Shown piece after piece: positions 52,348-61,952 of a stretch of 64,000 nucleotides of DNA (positions are counted from its first letter, which is position 1; the number at the start of each line of letters is the position of its first letter). Made by a program: the position numbers and the translations under genes. This DNA is from Actinophytocola sp036378875 (GTDB lineage Bacteria; Actinomycetota; Actinomycetes; Mycobacteriales; Pseudonocardiaceae). The stretch covers positions 1 to 64,000 of the forward strand of contig NZ_DASUVO010000028.1 in NCBI RefSeq assembly GCF_036378875.1. Direction: 5' to 3'. The notes under the pieces are model-generated. The model searched no databases. It saw nothing but the letters and a program-made list of their open reading frames with translations, and had not been told where the DNA came from.

Positions 52348-54063
52348 TCAGTCCGCCACTGTCTCTCGCTCCTGACCTGCTCGCTCGTCGTTGTTCGTTG
52401 GATGACCGTTGGCGAGCGGGATGCTGTCCCCGGTGCCCGGGGCCACCTGCAGGCAGAAGTCCCCGTCGAAGTGTCGGTTGCCGGTCACCACGGCCTGCTC
52501 GACGATCTCCACGCTCTTCTCCTCGCGGCGGATCAGCGGATCGCTGCGCAGGTCCTTGGCGAGTGCCACGCACAGGAGCACCATGACGAGTGCGAAGGGC
52601 GCCGCGGCGATGATGGTCAGGTTCTGCAGGCCGGTGAGGGCGGTGTCCCCGCCGCCGCCGACGAGCAGCATCACGGCGGCCACCCCACCGGTCGCCACGC
52701 CCCAGAACACCACCAGCCAGCGCCGTGGTTCGATCGTGCCGCGTTGCGACATCGTGCCCATCACCAGCGACGCGGCGTCGGCGCCGGACACGAAGAAGAT
52801 CGCCACCAGCACCATGACCACCACGCTCACGACCGCCGCCAGCGGGAACTGGTCCAGCACCCCGAACAGCTGCGACTGGGCGCTTCCCGCGGCCGTCAGG
52901 TCGGTTCCGTCGCGCTGCAGCGTGATGGCGGTGCCACCCATGATGCTGAACCAGACCAGGCTCACCACCGACGGCACGAGGATCACGCCGCTGACGAACT
53001 GCTTGATCGTGCGGCCACGGCTGATCCGTGCGATGAACATGCCGACGAAGGGCGTCCACGAGATCCACCAGGCCCAGTAGAAGATCGTCCACGACGACAG
53101 CCAGCTCTCCATGTTCTCGCCGCCGGAGGCGCCCGACCGCGAGATCATGTCGCCCATCTCCCGGAAGTAGTCACCGATCGCGGACGGGACGAGGTTGAGG
53201 ATGAACACCGTGGGCCCCACGACGAACACGAACACGGCGAGCACGGCCGCCAGCACCATGTTGATGTTGGACAGCCACTGGATGCCCTTGGCGACGCCGG
53301 ACACGGCGGAGGCGACGAACGCGACCGTCAGCACCGCGATCACTCCGATGAGCAGCCCGCTGCCCGGAGAGTCGGCGAGCCACCCTCGCTGGAACAGGCC
53401 GCTACCGATCTGCAGCGCGCCGAGTCCGAGCGAGGCGGCGGACCCGAACAGCGTGGCGAAGATCGCCAGGATGTCGATCAGCTTGCCCACCGGGCCCTCG
53501 CTCACCCTGCTGCCGAACAGCGGCGCGAACGCCGAGCTGATCAGCTGTTTGCGGCCACGCCGGAAGGTGCCGTACGCGATGGCGAGACCGACGACGGCGT
53601 ACATCGACCACGGGTGGATCGCCCAGTGGAACAGCGACGTGGCCATGGCGGTCTCGACGGCGGCGTCCGTGCCGCCCTCGACCGTGCCCGGTGGTGGCGC
53701 CACGAAGTGTGACAGGGGCTCGGCCACCCCGTAGAACATCAGACCGATGCCCATGCCCGCGCTGAACATCATCGCGATCCAGGACACGGTCCGGAACTCC
53801 GGCCGCCCGTTGTCGGGCCCCAACGGGATCTTGCCGTACCGGCTGAACGCCAGCCAGACCGCGAAGAGCACGAAGCCCGTCGCGGCGAGGAGGAACGCCC
53901 AGCCGGTGTTGCTGATCAACCAGTCGAGCACCGCCGAGGTGACGCTGCCGAGACTGTCGGTTGCGAGCATCCCCCAGCCCAGGAATGCCGCGGCGACCGC
54001 CGCCGCGACGACGAAGACCACGCGATCCGTACTTCTCTCCAGTTTGCCGGGCACGACACCCAC
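52348..54063 (-). CDS. BCCT-family betaine/carnitine/choline transporter
   Basis: A protein of about 571 residues with twelve membrane spans and the BCCT hallmark in WAWWISWTPFVGMFIARISRGRTI, plus SAGMGIGLMFYGVAEP. It imports glycine betaine or a related quaternary amine, driven by Na+ or H+. The start is probably GTG 54063 just after the Rieske gene; GTG 54054 is an alternative. It ends the leftward operon mscR-gbcA-BCCT, so uptake and first demethylation are made together. The C-terminal tail is soluble and may carry an osmosensing segment. Confidence 0.9.
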   Translation of the reverse strand: MGVVPGKLERSTDRVVFVVAAAVAAAFLGWGMLATDSLGSVTSAVLDWLISNTGWAFLLAATGFVLFAVWLAFSRYGKIPLGPDNGRPEFRTVSWIAMMFSAGMGIGLMFYGVAEPLSHFVAPPPGTVEGGTDAAVETAMATSLFHWAIHPWSMYAVVGLAIAYGTFRRGRKQLISSAFAPLFGSRVSEGPVGKLIDILAIFATLFGSAASLGLGALQIGSGLFQRGWLADSPGSGLLIGVIAVLTVAFVASAVSGVAKGIQWLSNINMVLAAVLAVFVFVVGPTVFILNLVPSAIGDYFREMGDMISRSGASGGENMESWLSSWTIFYWAWWISWTPFVGMFIARISRGRTIKQFVSGVILVPSVVSLVWFSIMGGTAITLQRDGTDLTAAGSAQSQLFGVLDQFPLAAVVSVVVMVLVAIFFVSGADAASLVMGTMSQRGTIEPRRWLVVFWGVATGGVAAVMLLVGGGGDTALTGLQNLTIIAAAPFALVMVLLCVALAKDLRSDPLIRREEKSVEIVEQAVVTGNRHFDGDFCLQVAPGTGDSIPLANGHPTNNDERAGQERETVAD

Positions 54064-54088
54064 CGCCTCTTCGTTGAGTTGGTTGATC

Positions 54089-55204
54089 TCAGCGGGCCAG
54101 TTCCTGCTCGACCCATTGGTGAAACTCGCCGATGTGGTGCTCGGAGGGCACCAGGACACCGCCGCGGGCGTAGGCACGCGAGGACATCGCGGGCTGGCAC
54201 CGCTCACAGGCGTCGAAGTCCTGCTGGTTCACGCGGTGGAACAGCTCGACCGAGTGCGACACGTCCCGTCCGGTCGCCACGACGTCCTTGGCATACAGCC
54301 AGTCGCACTCGACGACAGTGCGGTCGGCCGCCATCGGGAACATCCGGTGGACGATCACGTGGTCGGGCACCAGGTTGATGAACACCTGCGGCCGCACGGT
54401 GATGGCGTAGTACCGGCGGTCCTGCTGTTCGTCCACCCGCTCCAGCCGGTCGAAGCCGGCACTGCCGTCGACCGTGAACCCACGCACCTCGTCCCCGAAC
54501 GCGGCGCCGTGGCCGACGAAGTACTGGGCCGCGTACCCGTCCGCGAACTCCGGCAGGACGTCGGTGAGTTCCGGATGGATCGTCGCGCAGTGGTAGCACT
54601 CCATGAAGTTCTCGATGATGAGCTTCCAGTTGGCCCGCACGTCGTACGAGATCCGCCTGCCAAGGGCCAGCTCGTCGATCTCGTAGTTGTCGATCGCGTC
54701 GAGCTGGCCGAGCCGCATCGTCACATCCGCCTGCACCGTGTCCTCGAAGGACTGCGGGACCTCGGCAAGGCACAGCCACGCGTAGCCGAGCCACTCCCGC
54801 AGGTGCACCGGCCGCAGGCCGTACTCGGTGCGGTCGATGTCCGGCATCGACGTCAGGTTCGGGGCCGCGACGAGCTTGCCGTCCAGGCCGTAGGTCCACG
54901 CGTGGTACGGGCACTGGAAGTTCCGCTTCACCGTGCCGGTCTCCTCGACACACAGTCGCGCGCCGCGGTGCCGGCAGATGTTGAGAAAGGCCCGCAGGGC
55001 GCCGTCGCGCGACCGGGCCACCAGCACGCTCTCGCGTCCGACCTGGACCGTGCGGAAGTTGCCAGGATCCGGTAGGTCCGCGCTCCGGACGGCGCAGAAC
55101 CACATGCGCTCGAAGATCTTCTCCTGTTCCAGCTCGAAGATCGTCGCGTCGGTGTAGCTGACGCCGGGCAGTGTCCGGATCAGACTGGAGGGCAGGACGC
55201 TCAC
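54089..55204 (-). CDS. gbcA: Rieske non-heme iron oxygenase, GbcA-type betaine demethylase
   Basis: A 371-residue oxygenase alpha subunit. The [2Fe-2S] Rieske ligands are Cys77, His79, Cys98 and His101, and the mononuclear iron site has His205 and His210 in ENFMECYHCATIHPE, with a later Asp. In glycine betaine catabolism GbcA removes one methyl, giving dimethylglycine and formaldehyde. The partner ferredoxin reductase (gbcB) is not in the window, so electrons must come from elsewhere. GTG at 55204 overlaps the formaldehyde dehydrogenase stop. Betaine rather than carnitine is inferred from the sarcosine-pathway neighbours. Confidence 0.8.
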   Translation of the reverse strand: MSVLPSSLIRTLPGVSYTDATIFELEQEKIFERMWFCAVRSADLPDPGNFRTVQVGRESVLVARSRDGALRAFLNICRHRGARLCVEETGTVKRNFQCPYHAWTYGLDGKLVAAPNLTSMPDIDRTEYGLRPVHLREWLGYAWLCLAEVPQSFEDTVQADVTMRLGQLDAIDNYEIDELALGRRISYDVRANWKLIIENFMECYHCATIHPELTDVLPEFADGYAAQYFVGHGAAFGDEVRGFTVDGSAGFDRLERVDEQQDRRYYAITVRPQVFINLVPDHVIVHRMFPMAADRTVVECDWLYAKDVVATGRDVSHSVELFHRVNQQDFDACERCQPAMSSRAYARGGVLVPSEHHIGEFHQWVEQELAR

Positions 55205-56286
55205 AACACCACCACCGAACGCAGCACACGTCCCTCGTGCATGTCGGCGAACGCGTGCTCGACGTCGTCCAGCCCGATCGTCTCGGTCACGAACGCGCCG
55301 AGATCGATCCGGCCCCGCAGGTGAAGGTCGACGAGCATGGGGAAGTCACGGGTCGGGAGGCAGTCGCCGTACCAGGACGACTTCACGGCGCCGCCTCGGG
55401 AGAACACGTCGATGAGTGGAAGCTCGAGGGTCATCTCGGGGGTCGGCACGCCGACGAGCACCGCGGTGCCGGCGTGGTCCCGGGCGTAGAAGGCCTGACG
55501 GAACGTCTCGGGACGGCCCACCGCGTCGATCACCACATCGGCGCCGTGGCCACCGGTCAGTGCGCGGATCGCCTCGACGACGTCCTCGGTGCCGGCGTCG
55601 ATCGTGTGTGTGGCGCCGAAACCCCGCGCCCAGTCGAGTTTCCTGGCATCCAGGTCGACGGCGATGATCGTGGTGGCCCCGGCCAGCCGTGCGCCCAGGA
55701 TCGCCGCGTCACCGACGCCGCCACAGCCGAGCACGGCGACGCTGTCCCCTCGGCCCACCCCGCCGGTGTTGATCGCGGCGCCGATACCCGCCATCACGCC
55801 GCAACCCAGCAGGCCGGCGACCGCCGGGGTCACCCTGGCGTCGACCTTGGTGCACTGGCCGCTGTGCACGAGTGTCTTCTCGGCGAAGGCGCCGATGCCC
55901 AGCGCGGGAGTCAGCGGCGTGCCGTCGGCCAGCGTCATCGGCTGGGCCGCGTTGTGGGTGTCGAAGCAGTACCACGGCCTGCCGCGCCGGCAGGAGCGGC
56001 AGACGCCGCAGACGGCCCGCCAGTTGAGCACGACGAAGTCACCGGGCGCCAGGTCCGTCACGCCGTCGCCGACCGCCTCCACGACGCCCGCCGCCTCGTG
56101 GCCGAGCAGGAACGGGAACTCGTCGGTGATCCCACCCTCCCGGTAGTGCAGGTCGGTATGGCAGACGCCGCAGGCCCGCACCTTCACCAAGGCCTCTCCC
56201 GGCCCGGGGTCGGGCACCAGGACGGTCTCGACGGAGACCTTCGCGCCGCGGCCGACGGCCACGACCCCGTTGACCTCATGTACCAC
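55201..56286 (-). CDS. mscR: S-(hydroxymethyl)mycothiol / formaldehyde dehydrogenase
   Basis: A 361-residue zinc alcohol dehydrogenase, the same length as mycobacterial MscR. The catalytic zinc residues are Cys42, His63 and Glu64, the structural zinc Cys93, 96, 99 and 107, and the NAD loop is LGCGGVG. It oxidises formaldehyde bound to mycothiol, matching the formaldehyde made by betaine, dimethylglycine and sarcosine demethylation nearby. GTG at 56286 has GGGGAGACGA upstream and starts the leftward operon. Confidence 0.85.
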   Translation of the reverse strand: MVHEVNGVVAVGRGAKVSVETVLVPDPGPGEALVKVRACGVCHTDLHYREGGITDEFPFLLGHEAAGVVEAVGDGVTDLAPGDFVVLNWRAVCGVCRSCRRGRPWYCFDTHNAAQPMTLADGTPLTPALGIGAFAEKTLVHSGQCTKVDARVTPAVAGLLGCGVMAGIGAAINTGGVGRGDSVAVLGCGGVGDAAILGARLAGATTIIAVDLDARKLDWARGFGATHTIDAGTEDVVEAIRALTGGHGADVVIDAVGRPETFRQAFYARDHAGTAVLVGVPTPEMTLELPLIDVFSRGGAVKSSWYGDCLPTRDFPMLVDLHLRGRIDLGAFVTETIGLDDVEHAFADMHEGRVLRSVVVL

Positions 56287-56307
56287 TCGTCTCCCCTTTC
56301 CAGTCGA

Positions 56308-56342
56308 GTTGCGTATTGCACAACTCCTGCGTGATATGCAAC
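56308..56342. promoter_or_regulatory. Inverted TTGC(G/A)TAT dyad upstream of the mscR-gbcA operon
   Basis: TTGCGTAT at 56309-56316 is mirrored by ATATGCAA at 56335-56342, and GTTG at 56308-56311 with CAAC at 56321-56324 forms a smaller dyad inside. It lies 22-56 bp upstream of the first leftward start. Such TTGC/GCAA dyads are typical sites of GntR or IclR-type regulators; no regulator gene is in the window. Confidence 0.5.
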
Positions 56343-56449
56343 AGCGATCCGCACCACATTGCGCCGCGCCCCCCGGCCTGTCAAGCCCCTGAGACCCACC
56401 TGGAGGCAAGCCTTGACCCAGCTCAGCGCCACACGTAGCCTGACAGCCA

Positions 56450-56463
56450 ATTGATATATCAAT
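56450..56463. promoter_or_regulatory. Perfect 14-bp palindrome ATTGATATATCAAT before glyA
   Basis: A perfect palindrome in AT-rich surroundings, unusual for this GC-rich DNA, 31 bp upstream of the glyA start. It overlaps where the -10 box would be, so binding would block or adjust transcription of the glyA-sox operon. FadR-type GntR repressors are the first candidate. Confidence 0.65.
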
Positions 56464-56494
56464 CCTCGGTAAAAGGTATGAGACAGGAGGCGGC

Positions 56495-57787
56495 ATGTCG
56501 GTGGCCATCGACCGCACGGGGGCGTTGACCCCCGAGCGTGTCCTCGGGCGTTCCCTGCAGGAGACCGACGCCGAGGTCCACGCGGCCATCGGACGGGAGC
56601 TCGCCCGCCAGCGTGACACCCTCGAGATGATCGCGAGCGAGAACTTCGCGCCGGTGGCCGTCATGCAGGCCCAGGGCTCGGTGCTGACGAACAAGTACGC
56701 GGAGGGCTACGCGGGCCGCCGGTACTACGGCGGCTGCGAGCACATCGACGAGATCGAGACTCTTGCCATCGACCGTCTCAAGGCGCTGTTCGGCGCCGAG
56801 TACGCCAACGTGCAGCCGCATTCCGGCGCGCAGGCCAACGCCGCGACCATGGCGGCGCTGCTCGAGCCGGGCGACACGATCCTGGGCCTCGACCTCGCAC
56901 ACGGCGGACACCTGACGCACGGGATGAAGCTCAACTTCTCCGGCCGCCTCTACGACGTCGCCGCCTACCACGTCCGCCGCGACGACCACCTGGTCGACAT
57001 GGCGGAGGTCGCGCGACTCGCCCACGAACGCAGGCCCAAGCTGATCCTGGCGGGATGGTCGGCGTACCCACGGCACCTCGACTTCGCCGAGTTCCGCCGG
57101 GTCGCGGACGAGGTCGGCGCCTACCTGATGGTCGACATGGCCCACTTCGCCGGCCTGGTGGCCGCCGGCCTGCACCCCTCCCCCGTGCCGCACGCGCACG
57201 TCGTCACCTCGACCACGCACAAGACGCTCGGCGGGCCGAGGGGCGGGGTCATCCTGGCCGAGCGGAGCCTGGCCAAGAAGCTCAACTCCAGCGTCTTCCC
57301 CGGCCAGCAGGGCGGCCCGCTCGAGCACGTCATCGCCGGCAAGGCCGTCGCGTTCAAGCTCGCCGGTGAGCCGGAGTTCCGGGAACGGCAGGAACGCACG
57401 CTGGCCGGTGCCCGGATCCTGGCCGACCGGTTGCTGGCGGAGAAGAGCATCGGCGTGATCTCCGGCGGCACGGACGTCCACCTCGTGCTGGTGGACCTGC
57501 GTGACTCCGACCTCGACGGCAAGCAGGCCGAGGACCGGCTGCACGAGGTCGGCATCACCGTCAACCGCAACGCGGTGCCGTTCGACCCGCGTCCGCCGAT
57601 GGTCAGTTCCGGCCTGCGGCTCGGCACGCCAGCACTGGCCGCCCGCGGCTTCGGCCTCGACGACTTCGCGGAGGTCGCCGACATCGTGGCGCTGGCCCTG
57701 CGGCAGGACTCGTCCGTCGCCGACCTCGCCGGCCGGGTCGCCGACCTGGCCGCCCGCCACCCCCTCTACCCCGGGATCACGGCATGA
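56495..57787 (+). CDS. glyA: Serine hydroxymethyltransferase
   Basis: A 430-residue PLP enzyme that links glycine, serine and methylene-tetrahydrofolate. The PLP lysine is Lys243 in TSTTHKTLGGPRGG, and EMIASENF and YYGG segments are conserved. It begins the rightward operon and its stop overlaps soxB (ATGA), which fits use of the methylene-THF and glycine made by sarcosine oxidase to form serine. This is likely a pathway copy in addition to a housekeeping glyA. Confidence 0.95.
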   Translation: MSVAIDRTGALTPERVLGRSLQETDAEVHAAIGRELARQRDTLEMIASENFAPVAVMQAQGSVLTNKYAEGYAGRRYYGGCEHIDEIETLAIDRLKALFGAEYANVQPHSGAQANAATMAALLEPGDTILGLDLAHGGHLTHGMKLNFSGRLYDVAAYHVRRDDHLVDMAEVARLAHERRPKLILAGWSAYPRHLDFAEFRRVADEVGAYLMVDMAHFAGLVAAGLHPSPVPHAHVVTSTTHKTLGGPRGGVILAERSLAKKLNSSVFPGQQGGPLEHVIAGKAVAFKLAGEPEFRERQERTLAGARILADRLLAEKSIGVISGGTDVHLVLVDLRDSDLDGKQAEDRLHEVGITVNRNAVPFDPRPPMVSSGLRLGTPALAARGFGLDDFAEVADIVALALRQDSSVADLAGRVADLAARHPLYPGITA

Positions 57788-59001
57788 CCGCGCCGCTGCC
57801 GGACCACCCCGACTTCCTCTGGCACACGCCGGAACCGAAGAAGTCCTACGACGTGGTGATCGTCGGCGGGGGCGGGCACGGCCTGGCCACCGCGCACTAC
57901 CTCGCGAAGAACCACGGCATCACCAACGTGGCCGTGCTGGAGCGTGGCTGGTTGGCCGGCGGGAACATGGCCCGCAACACCACGATCATCCGCTCCAACT
58001 ACCTGTGGGACGCCTCAGCCGCGATCTACGAGCACGCGCTCGGCCTGTGGGAGGGCCTCGAGGAGGACCTCGGGTACCCGATCCTGTTCTCCCAGCGCGG
58101 GGTGCTCAACCTCGCGCACACCGAGCAGGACGTCCGGGACAGCGTCCGGCGGGTGGAGGCGAACAAGCTCAACGGCATCGACGCCGAGTGGCTCAACCCG
58201 GACGAGGTCGCCAAGGTCTGCCCGATCGTCAACGTCTCCGGCGACATCCGGTACCCGGTGCTCGGGGCGACCTACCAGCCACGCGCCGGCATCGCCAAAC
58301 ACGACTACGTCGCATGGGGTTTCGCCCGGCGGGCCGACGAGGCCGGGATCGACCTGATCCAGGACTGCGAGGTCACCGGGTTCACTGTGGACGGTGACCG
58401 GGTCACGGGCGTGCGCACCAGCCGTGGCGACATCGCCTGCGGCACGGTCGCTCTCTGCGCGGCGGGGCACACGTCGGTGCTGCTGGACGCGCTCGGTGTG
58501 CCGGCGCCGCTGCAGTCACACCCGCTGCAGGCCCTGGTTTCTGAGCTGCTCGAGCCGGTCCACCCCACCGTCGTCATGTCCAACGCGATCCACGTCTACG
58601 TCTCCCAGGCACACAAGGGAGAACTGGTGATGGGCGCCGGGGTCGACGCCTACAACGGCTACGGCCAGCGCGGCGCGTTCCACATCATCGAACGGCAGAT
58701 GGCCGCCGCGGTGGAGCTGTTCCCCGTGTTCGCTCGGGCGCACCTGTTGCGTAGCTGGGCGGGGATCGTCGACGTCACCCCGGACGCATCGCCGATCGTC
58801 GGTGCCACCCCGTACTCCAACGTCTACCTCAACTGCGGTTGGGGCACCGGCGGCTTCAAGGCGACGCCCGGTCTGGGCTGGTGCCTGGCCGACACCATCG
58901 CCACCGGCGAACCGCACCCGTACGTGGCGCCGTTCAGCCTGGACCGTTTCGTCACCGGCGCGCTCGTCGACGAGCACGGCGCCGCCGCCGTCGCCCACTA
59001 G
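57784..59001 (+). CDS. soxB: Sarcosine oxidase beta subunit
   Basis: A 405-residue FAD subunit of heterotetrameric sarcosine oxidase. VVIVGGGGHGLATAHYLAKN at the N-terminus is the FAD fold, with a His near the covalent flavin site in SYLW-type surroundings (SNYLWDAS) and a C-terminal GTGGFKATPGLG. It oxidises sarcosine to glycine and passes the methyl to THF in the alpha subunit. It overlaps glyA by 4 bp. Confidence 0.95.
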   Translation: MTAPLPDHPDFLWHTPEPKKSYDVVIVGGGGHGLATAHYLAKNHGITNVAVLERGWLAGGNMARNTTIIRSNYLWDASAAIYEHALGLWEGLEEDLGYPILFSQRGVLNLAHTEQDVRDSVRRVEANKLNGIDAEWLNPDEVAKVCPIVNVSGDIRYPVLGATYQPRAGIAKHDYVAWGFARRADEAGIDLIQDCEVTGFTVDGDRVTGVRTSRGDIACGTVALCAAGHTSVLLDALGVPAPLQSHPLQALVSELLEPVHPTVVMSNAIHVYVSQAHKGELVMGAGVDAYNGYGQRGAFHIIERQMAAAVELFPVFARAHLLRSWAGIVDVTPDASPIVGATPYSNVYLNCGWGTGGFKATPGLGWCLADTIATGEPHPYVAPFSLDRFVTGALVDEHGAAAVAH

Positions 59002-59010
59002 GAGCCGACC

Positions 59011-59280
59011 ATGCAACTGATCAAGTGCCCATGGTGTGGGCCCCGTGAGGAAGTCGAGTTCCACTACGGCGGCCAGGCACACATCGCCTACCCCGCCGAC
59101 CCGGCCGCACTGTCCGATGAGGAATGGGCCCGGTTCGTGTTCTTCCGCGACAACCCCAAGGGTCCGTTCGCGGAACGCTGGAGCCACACCGCCGGCTGCC
59201 GGCGCTGGTTCAACGCGGTCCGGGACACCACGACCTACCAGTTCCTGAACGTCTACCCCATGGGCGAGAGGTCGTCATGA
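59011..59280 (+). CDS. soxD: Sarcosine oxidase delta subunit
   Basis: An 89-residue zinc subunit. Cys6 and Cys9 in KCPWCG, a His and a late Cys in SHTAGCRRWFN match the structural zinc site of SoxD. It lies 9 bp after soxB and overlaps soxA by ATGA. Confidence 0.95.
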   Translation: MQLIKCPWCGPREEVEFHYGGQAHIAYPADPAALSDEEWARFVFFRDNPKGPFAERWSHTAGCRRWFNAVRDTTTYQFLNVYPMGERSS

Positions 59281-61952
59281 GTCGCGTCGACGGATACGGC
59301 CTCATCGACCGCACTCGGACCTTGAGCTTCACCTTCGACGGGGTGCGGTACACGGGTCATCCCGGCGACACGCTCGCCTCCGCGTTGCTGGCCAACGGCG
59401 TGCACGCGGTCGGCACGAGCGTGAAGTTCGGTCGCCCGCGCGGGATCGGGGCCGCCTGGACCGAGGATCCGACCGGGGTCGTGCAGATCGAGGAGCCGTT
59501 CCCGGAGCCGATGCTGCTCGCGTCCACTGTGGAGCTGACCGACGGGCTCGTGGCGCGTGGCGTCAGCGGGCAGGGCCGGCTCGCCGAGGTGGCCGACACC
59601 GCGCGGTACGACCGCAAGCACACCCACTGCGACACCCTGGTCATCGGTGCCGGTCCCGCTGGGCTGTCAGCCGCGCGATCCGCCGCGCGGCGCGGGGAAC
59701 GGGTCGTGCTCGTCGACGACCGGGCTACGCCCGGCGGCAGCCTGGTCGGTGACGGACCGGCACGCGAGTTCGTCGCCGAGGTGGTGGCGGAGCTGGCCGC
59801 CGCACCCGAGGTGCTGCACCTGCAACGCACCACCGCGTTCGGCCACTACGACGACGGGTTCGTGCTGGCACTGGAACGGCGCACCGACCACCTGGGGAAC
59901 GCGGCGCCACGGCACGTCTCGCGCCAGCGTGTGCACCGGATCCGCGCCGGCCACGTCGTCGTCGCCACCGGAGCCATCGAGCGGCCGGTCGTGTTCGAGG
60001 ACAACGACCGGCCGGGCATCATGCTCGCCTCCGCGGCAGGCGACTTCCTGCACCGCTACGGAGTGCTCACCGGCCGCGAGATCGTCGTGTTCACCACGAA
60101 CGACTCCGCGTACGCCGCCGCCGTCGACCTCGCGGCGGCCGGGGCGCGGGTCACCGTGCTCGACGCCAGGGCGACGACACCCGAGTACGACTCGGTCACC
60201 GTGCACGCGGCCAGCACGGTCGTGGGTACCAGTGGCACCGACCGGATCACGGGCGTGCGGACCGCGAGCGGCGATTCCCTGCCGTGTGACCTGTTGCTGG
60301 TGTCCGGTGGCTGGAACCCGACCGCGCACCTGTTCAGCCACGTGCGGGGTGCGCTCACCTACGACGCCGACCTTGGCGCGTTCCGGCCGGGTGAGTCGCT
60401 GCCGGGCGTGTCGGTCGTCGGTGCCGCGAACGGCACGTTCGATGTGGACACTCCGCCGCTCGTCCTCTGGCGCACCGAGGGCGACCCGGCACACCAGTTC
60501 GTGGACCTTCAGCGAGACGCGACCGTCGGCGACATCGAGCGGGCCGTCGGCGCCGGGCTGCGGTCGGTCGAGCACATCAAGCGCTACACCACGATCGGCA
60601 CCGCACACGACCAGGGCAAGACCTCCGGGGTGATCGCCTCGGGGATCATCGCGGAGCTGATCGGCAAGCCGGTCGAGCACACCGGGACCACGACGTTCCG
60701 CCCGCCGTACACGCCCGTGGCGTTCGCCGCGCTGGCCGGCCGGGAACGCGGGAAGCTGTTCGACCCGGAGCGGATCACCGCCCTGCACGACTGGCACGTC
60801 GAAGCGGGCGCGGTGTTCGAGGACGTCGGGCAGTGGAAGCGGGCCAGGTACTACCCGGCGGCCGGCGAGAACATGGACTCGGCCGTGCTGCGCGAGTGTG
60901 CCGCGGTCCGCGGCGGTGTCGGCATCCTGGACGGTTCGACGCTCGGCAAGATCGACGTGCAGGGACCGGACGCCGGCGAGCTGCTCGACCGCGTCTACAC
61001 CAACATGATGAGCACGTTGAAGGTCGGTCGCGTGCGCTACGGCGTCATGTGCGGCAACGACGGCATGGTGCTCGACGACGGCACGGTGCTACGGCTCGCC
61101 GAGGACCGGTTCATGGTCATCACCACGACGGGAGGCGCGGCGCGTGTTCTCGACTGGATGGAGGAGTGGCTCCAGACCGAATGGCCGGACCTGCGGGTGC
61201 ACCTCACGTCGGTGACCGAGCAGTGGTCGGTGTTCCCGGTCGTCGGCCCTCGGTCGCGAGACGTCATCGCCGAGGTGTTCGGAAATCTCGACGTGTCCAA
61301 TGAGGCCTTTCCGTTCATGTCCTGGCAGGACACCGAACTGGATGGCGTGCCGGTGCGCGTCGCCCGGATCTCCTTCTCCGGCGAGCTGGCCTTCGAGGTC
61401 AACGTGAGCGCCTGGTACGCCCCCTCGATGTGGCTCCGGCTCCTCGCCGCCGGCTCCCGCTTCGGCATCACCCCCTACGGCACGGAGACCATGCACGTGC
61501 TGCGGGCGGAAAAGGGCTATCCGATCGTCGGCCAGGACACCGACGGCACCGTCACCCCGCACGATCTGGGTCTGGGCTGGGCGGTGTCGAAGAAGAAGCT
61601 GGACTTCATCGGCAAGCGGTCGTTCGCGCGAGCGGAGAACAACAACCCGCTCCGCAAGCAGCTCGTGTCGCTCGTCCCCACCGATGCGCTGACCAAGCTC
61701 CCCGAGGGTTCGCAGGTCATCGAGTTCCAGGCGGACGGGAGCCTGCCCGCCGGCTCCGTGCCGATGCTGGGTCACGTGACATCGAGCTATCACAGCGCCG
61801 CACTTGGGCGTCCGTTCGCGCTCGCACTGGTCCGAAGTGGCCGGTCACGGATCGGCGACACCGTCCACATTCCGGTCGACGGTGCGCTGGTCCCGGCCGA
61901 GATCGGCGGAATCGTGCTGGTCGACCCGGAAGGAGCACGCCGCGATGGCTGA
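59277..61952 (+). CDS. soxA: Sarcosine oxidase alpha subunit
   Basis: An 891-residue subunit. The N-terminal part has the 2Fe-2S-ferredoxin-like domain of the family (TFDGVRYTGHPGDTLASALL), then a pyridine-nucleotide/FAD domain with VIGAGPAGLSAARSA, and the C-terminal 380 residues are a GcvT-like folate-binding domain (GILDGSTLGKIDVQGPDAGE, YGVMCGNDGMVLDDG). It houses the channel to the folate site. It overlaps soxG by 8 bp. Confidence 0.95.
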   Translation: MSRVDGYGLIDRTRTLSFTFDGVRYTGHPGDTLASALLANGVHAVGTSVKFGRPRGIGAAWTEDPTGVVQIEEPFPEPMLLASTVELTDGLVARGVSGQGRLAEVADTARYDRKHTHCDTLVIGAGPAGLSAARSAARRGERVVLVDDRATPGGSLVGDGPAREFVAEVVAELAAAPEVLHLQRTTAFGHYDDGFVLALERRTDHLGNAAPRHVSRQRVHRIRAGHVVVATGAIERPVVFEDNDRPGIMLASAAGDFLHRYGVLTGREIVVFTTNDSAYAAAVDLAAAGARVTVLDARATTPEYDSVTVHAASTVVGTSGTDRITGVRTASGDSLPCDLLLVSGGWNPTAHLFSHVRGALTYDADLGAFRPGESLPGVSVVGAANGTFDVDTPPLVLWRTEGDPAHQFVDLQRDATVGDIERAVGAGLRSVEHIKRYTTIGTAHDQGKTSGVIASGIIAELIGKPVEHTGTTTFRPPYTPVAFAALAGRERGKLFDPERITALHDWHVEAGAVFEDVGQWKRARYYPAAGENMDSAVLRECAAVRGGVGILDGSTLGKIDVQGPDAGELLDRVYTNMMSTLKVGRVRYGVMCGNDGMVLDDGTVLRLAEDRFMVITTTGGAARVLDWMEEWLQTEWPDLRVHLTSVTEQWSVFPVVGPRSRDVIAEVFGNLDVSNEAFPFMSWQDTELDGVPVRVARISFSGELAFEVNVSAWYAPSMWLRLLAAGSRFGITPYGTETMHVLRAEKGYPIVGQDTDGTVTPHDLGLGWAVSKKKLDFIGKRSFARAENNNPLRKQLVSLVPTDALTKLPEGSQVIEFQADGSLPAGSVPMLGHVTSSYHSAALGRPFALALVRSGRSRIGDTVHIPVDGALVPAEIGGIVLVDPEGARRDG

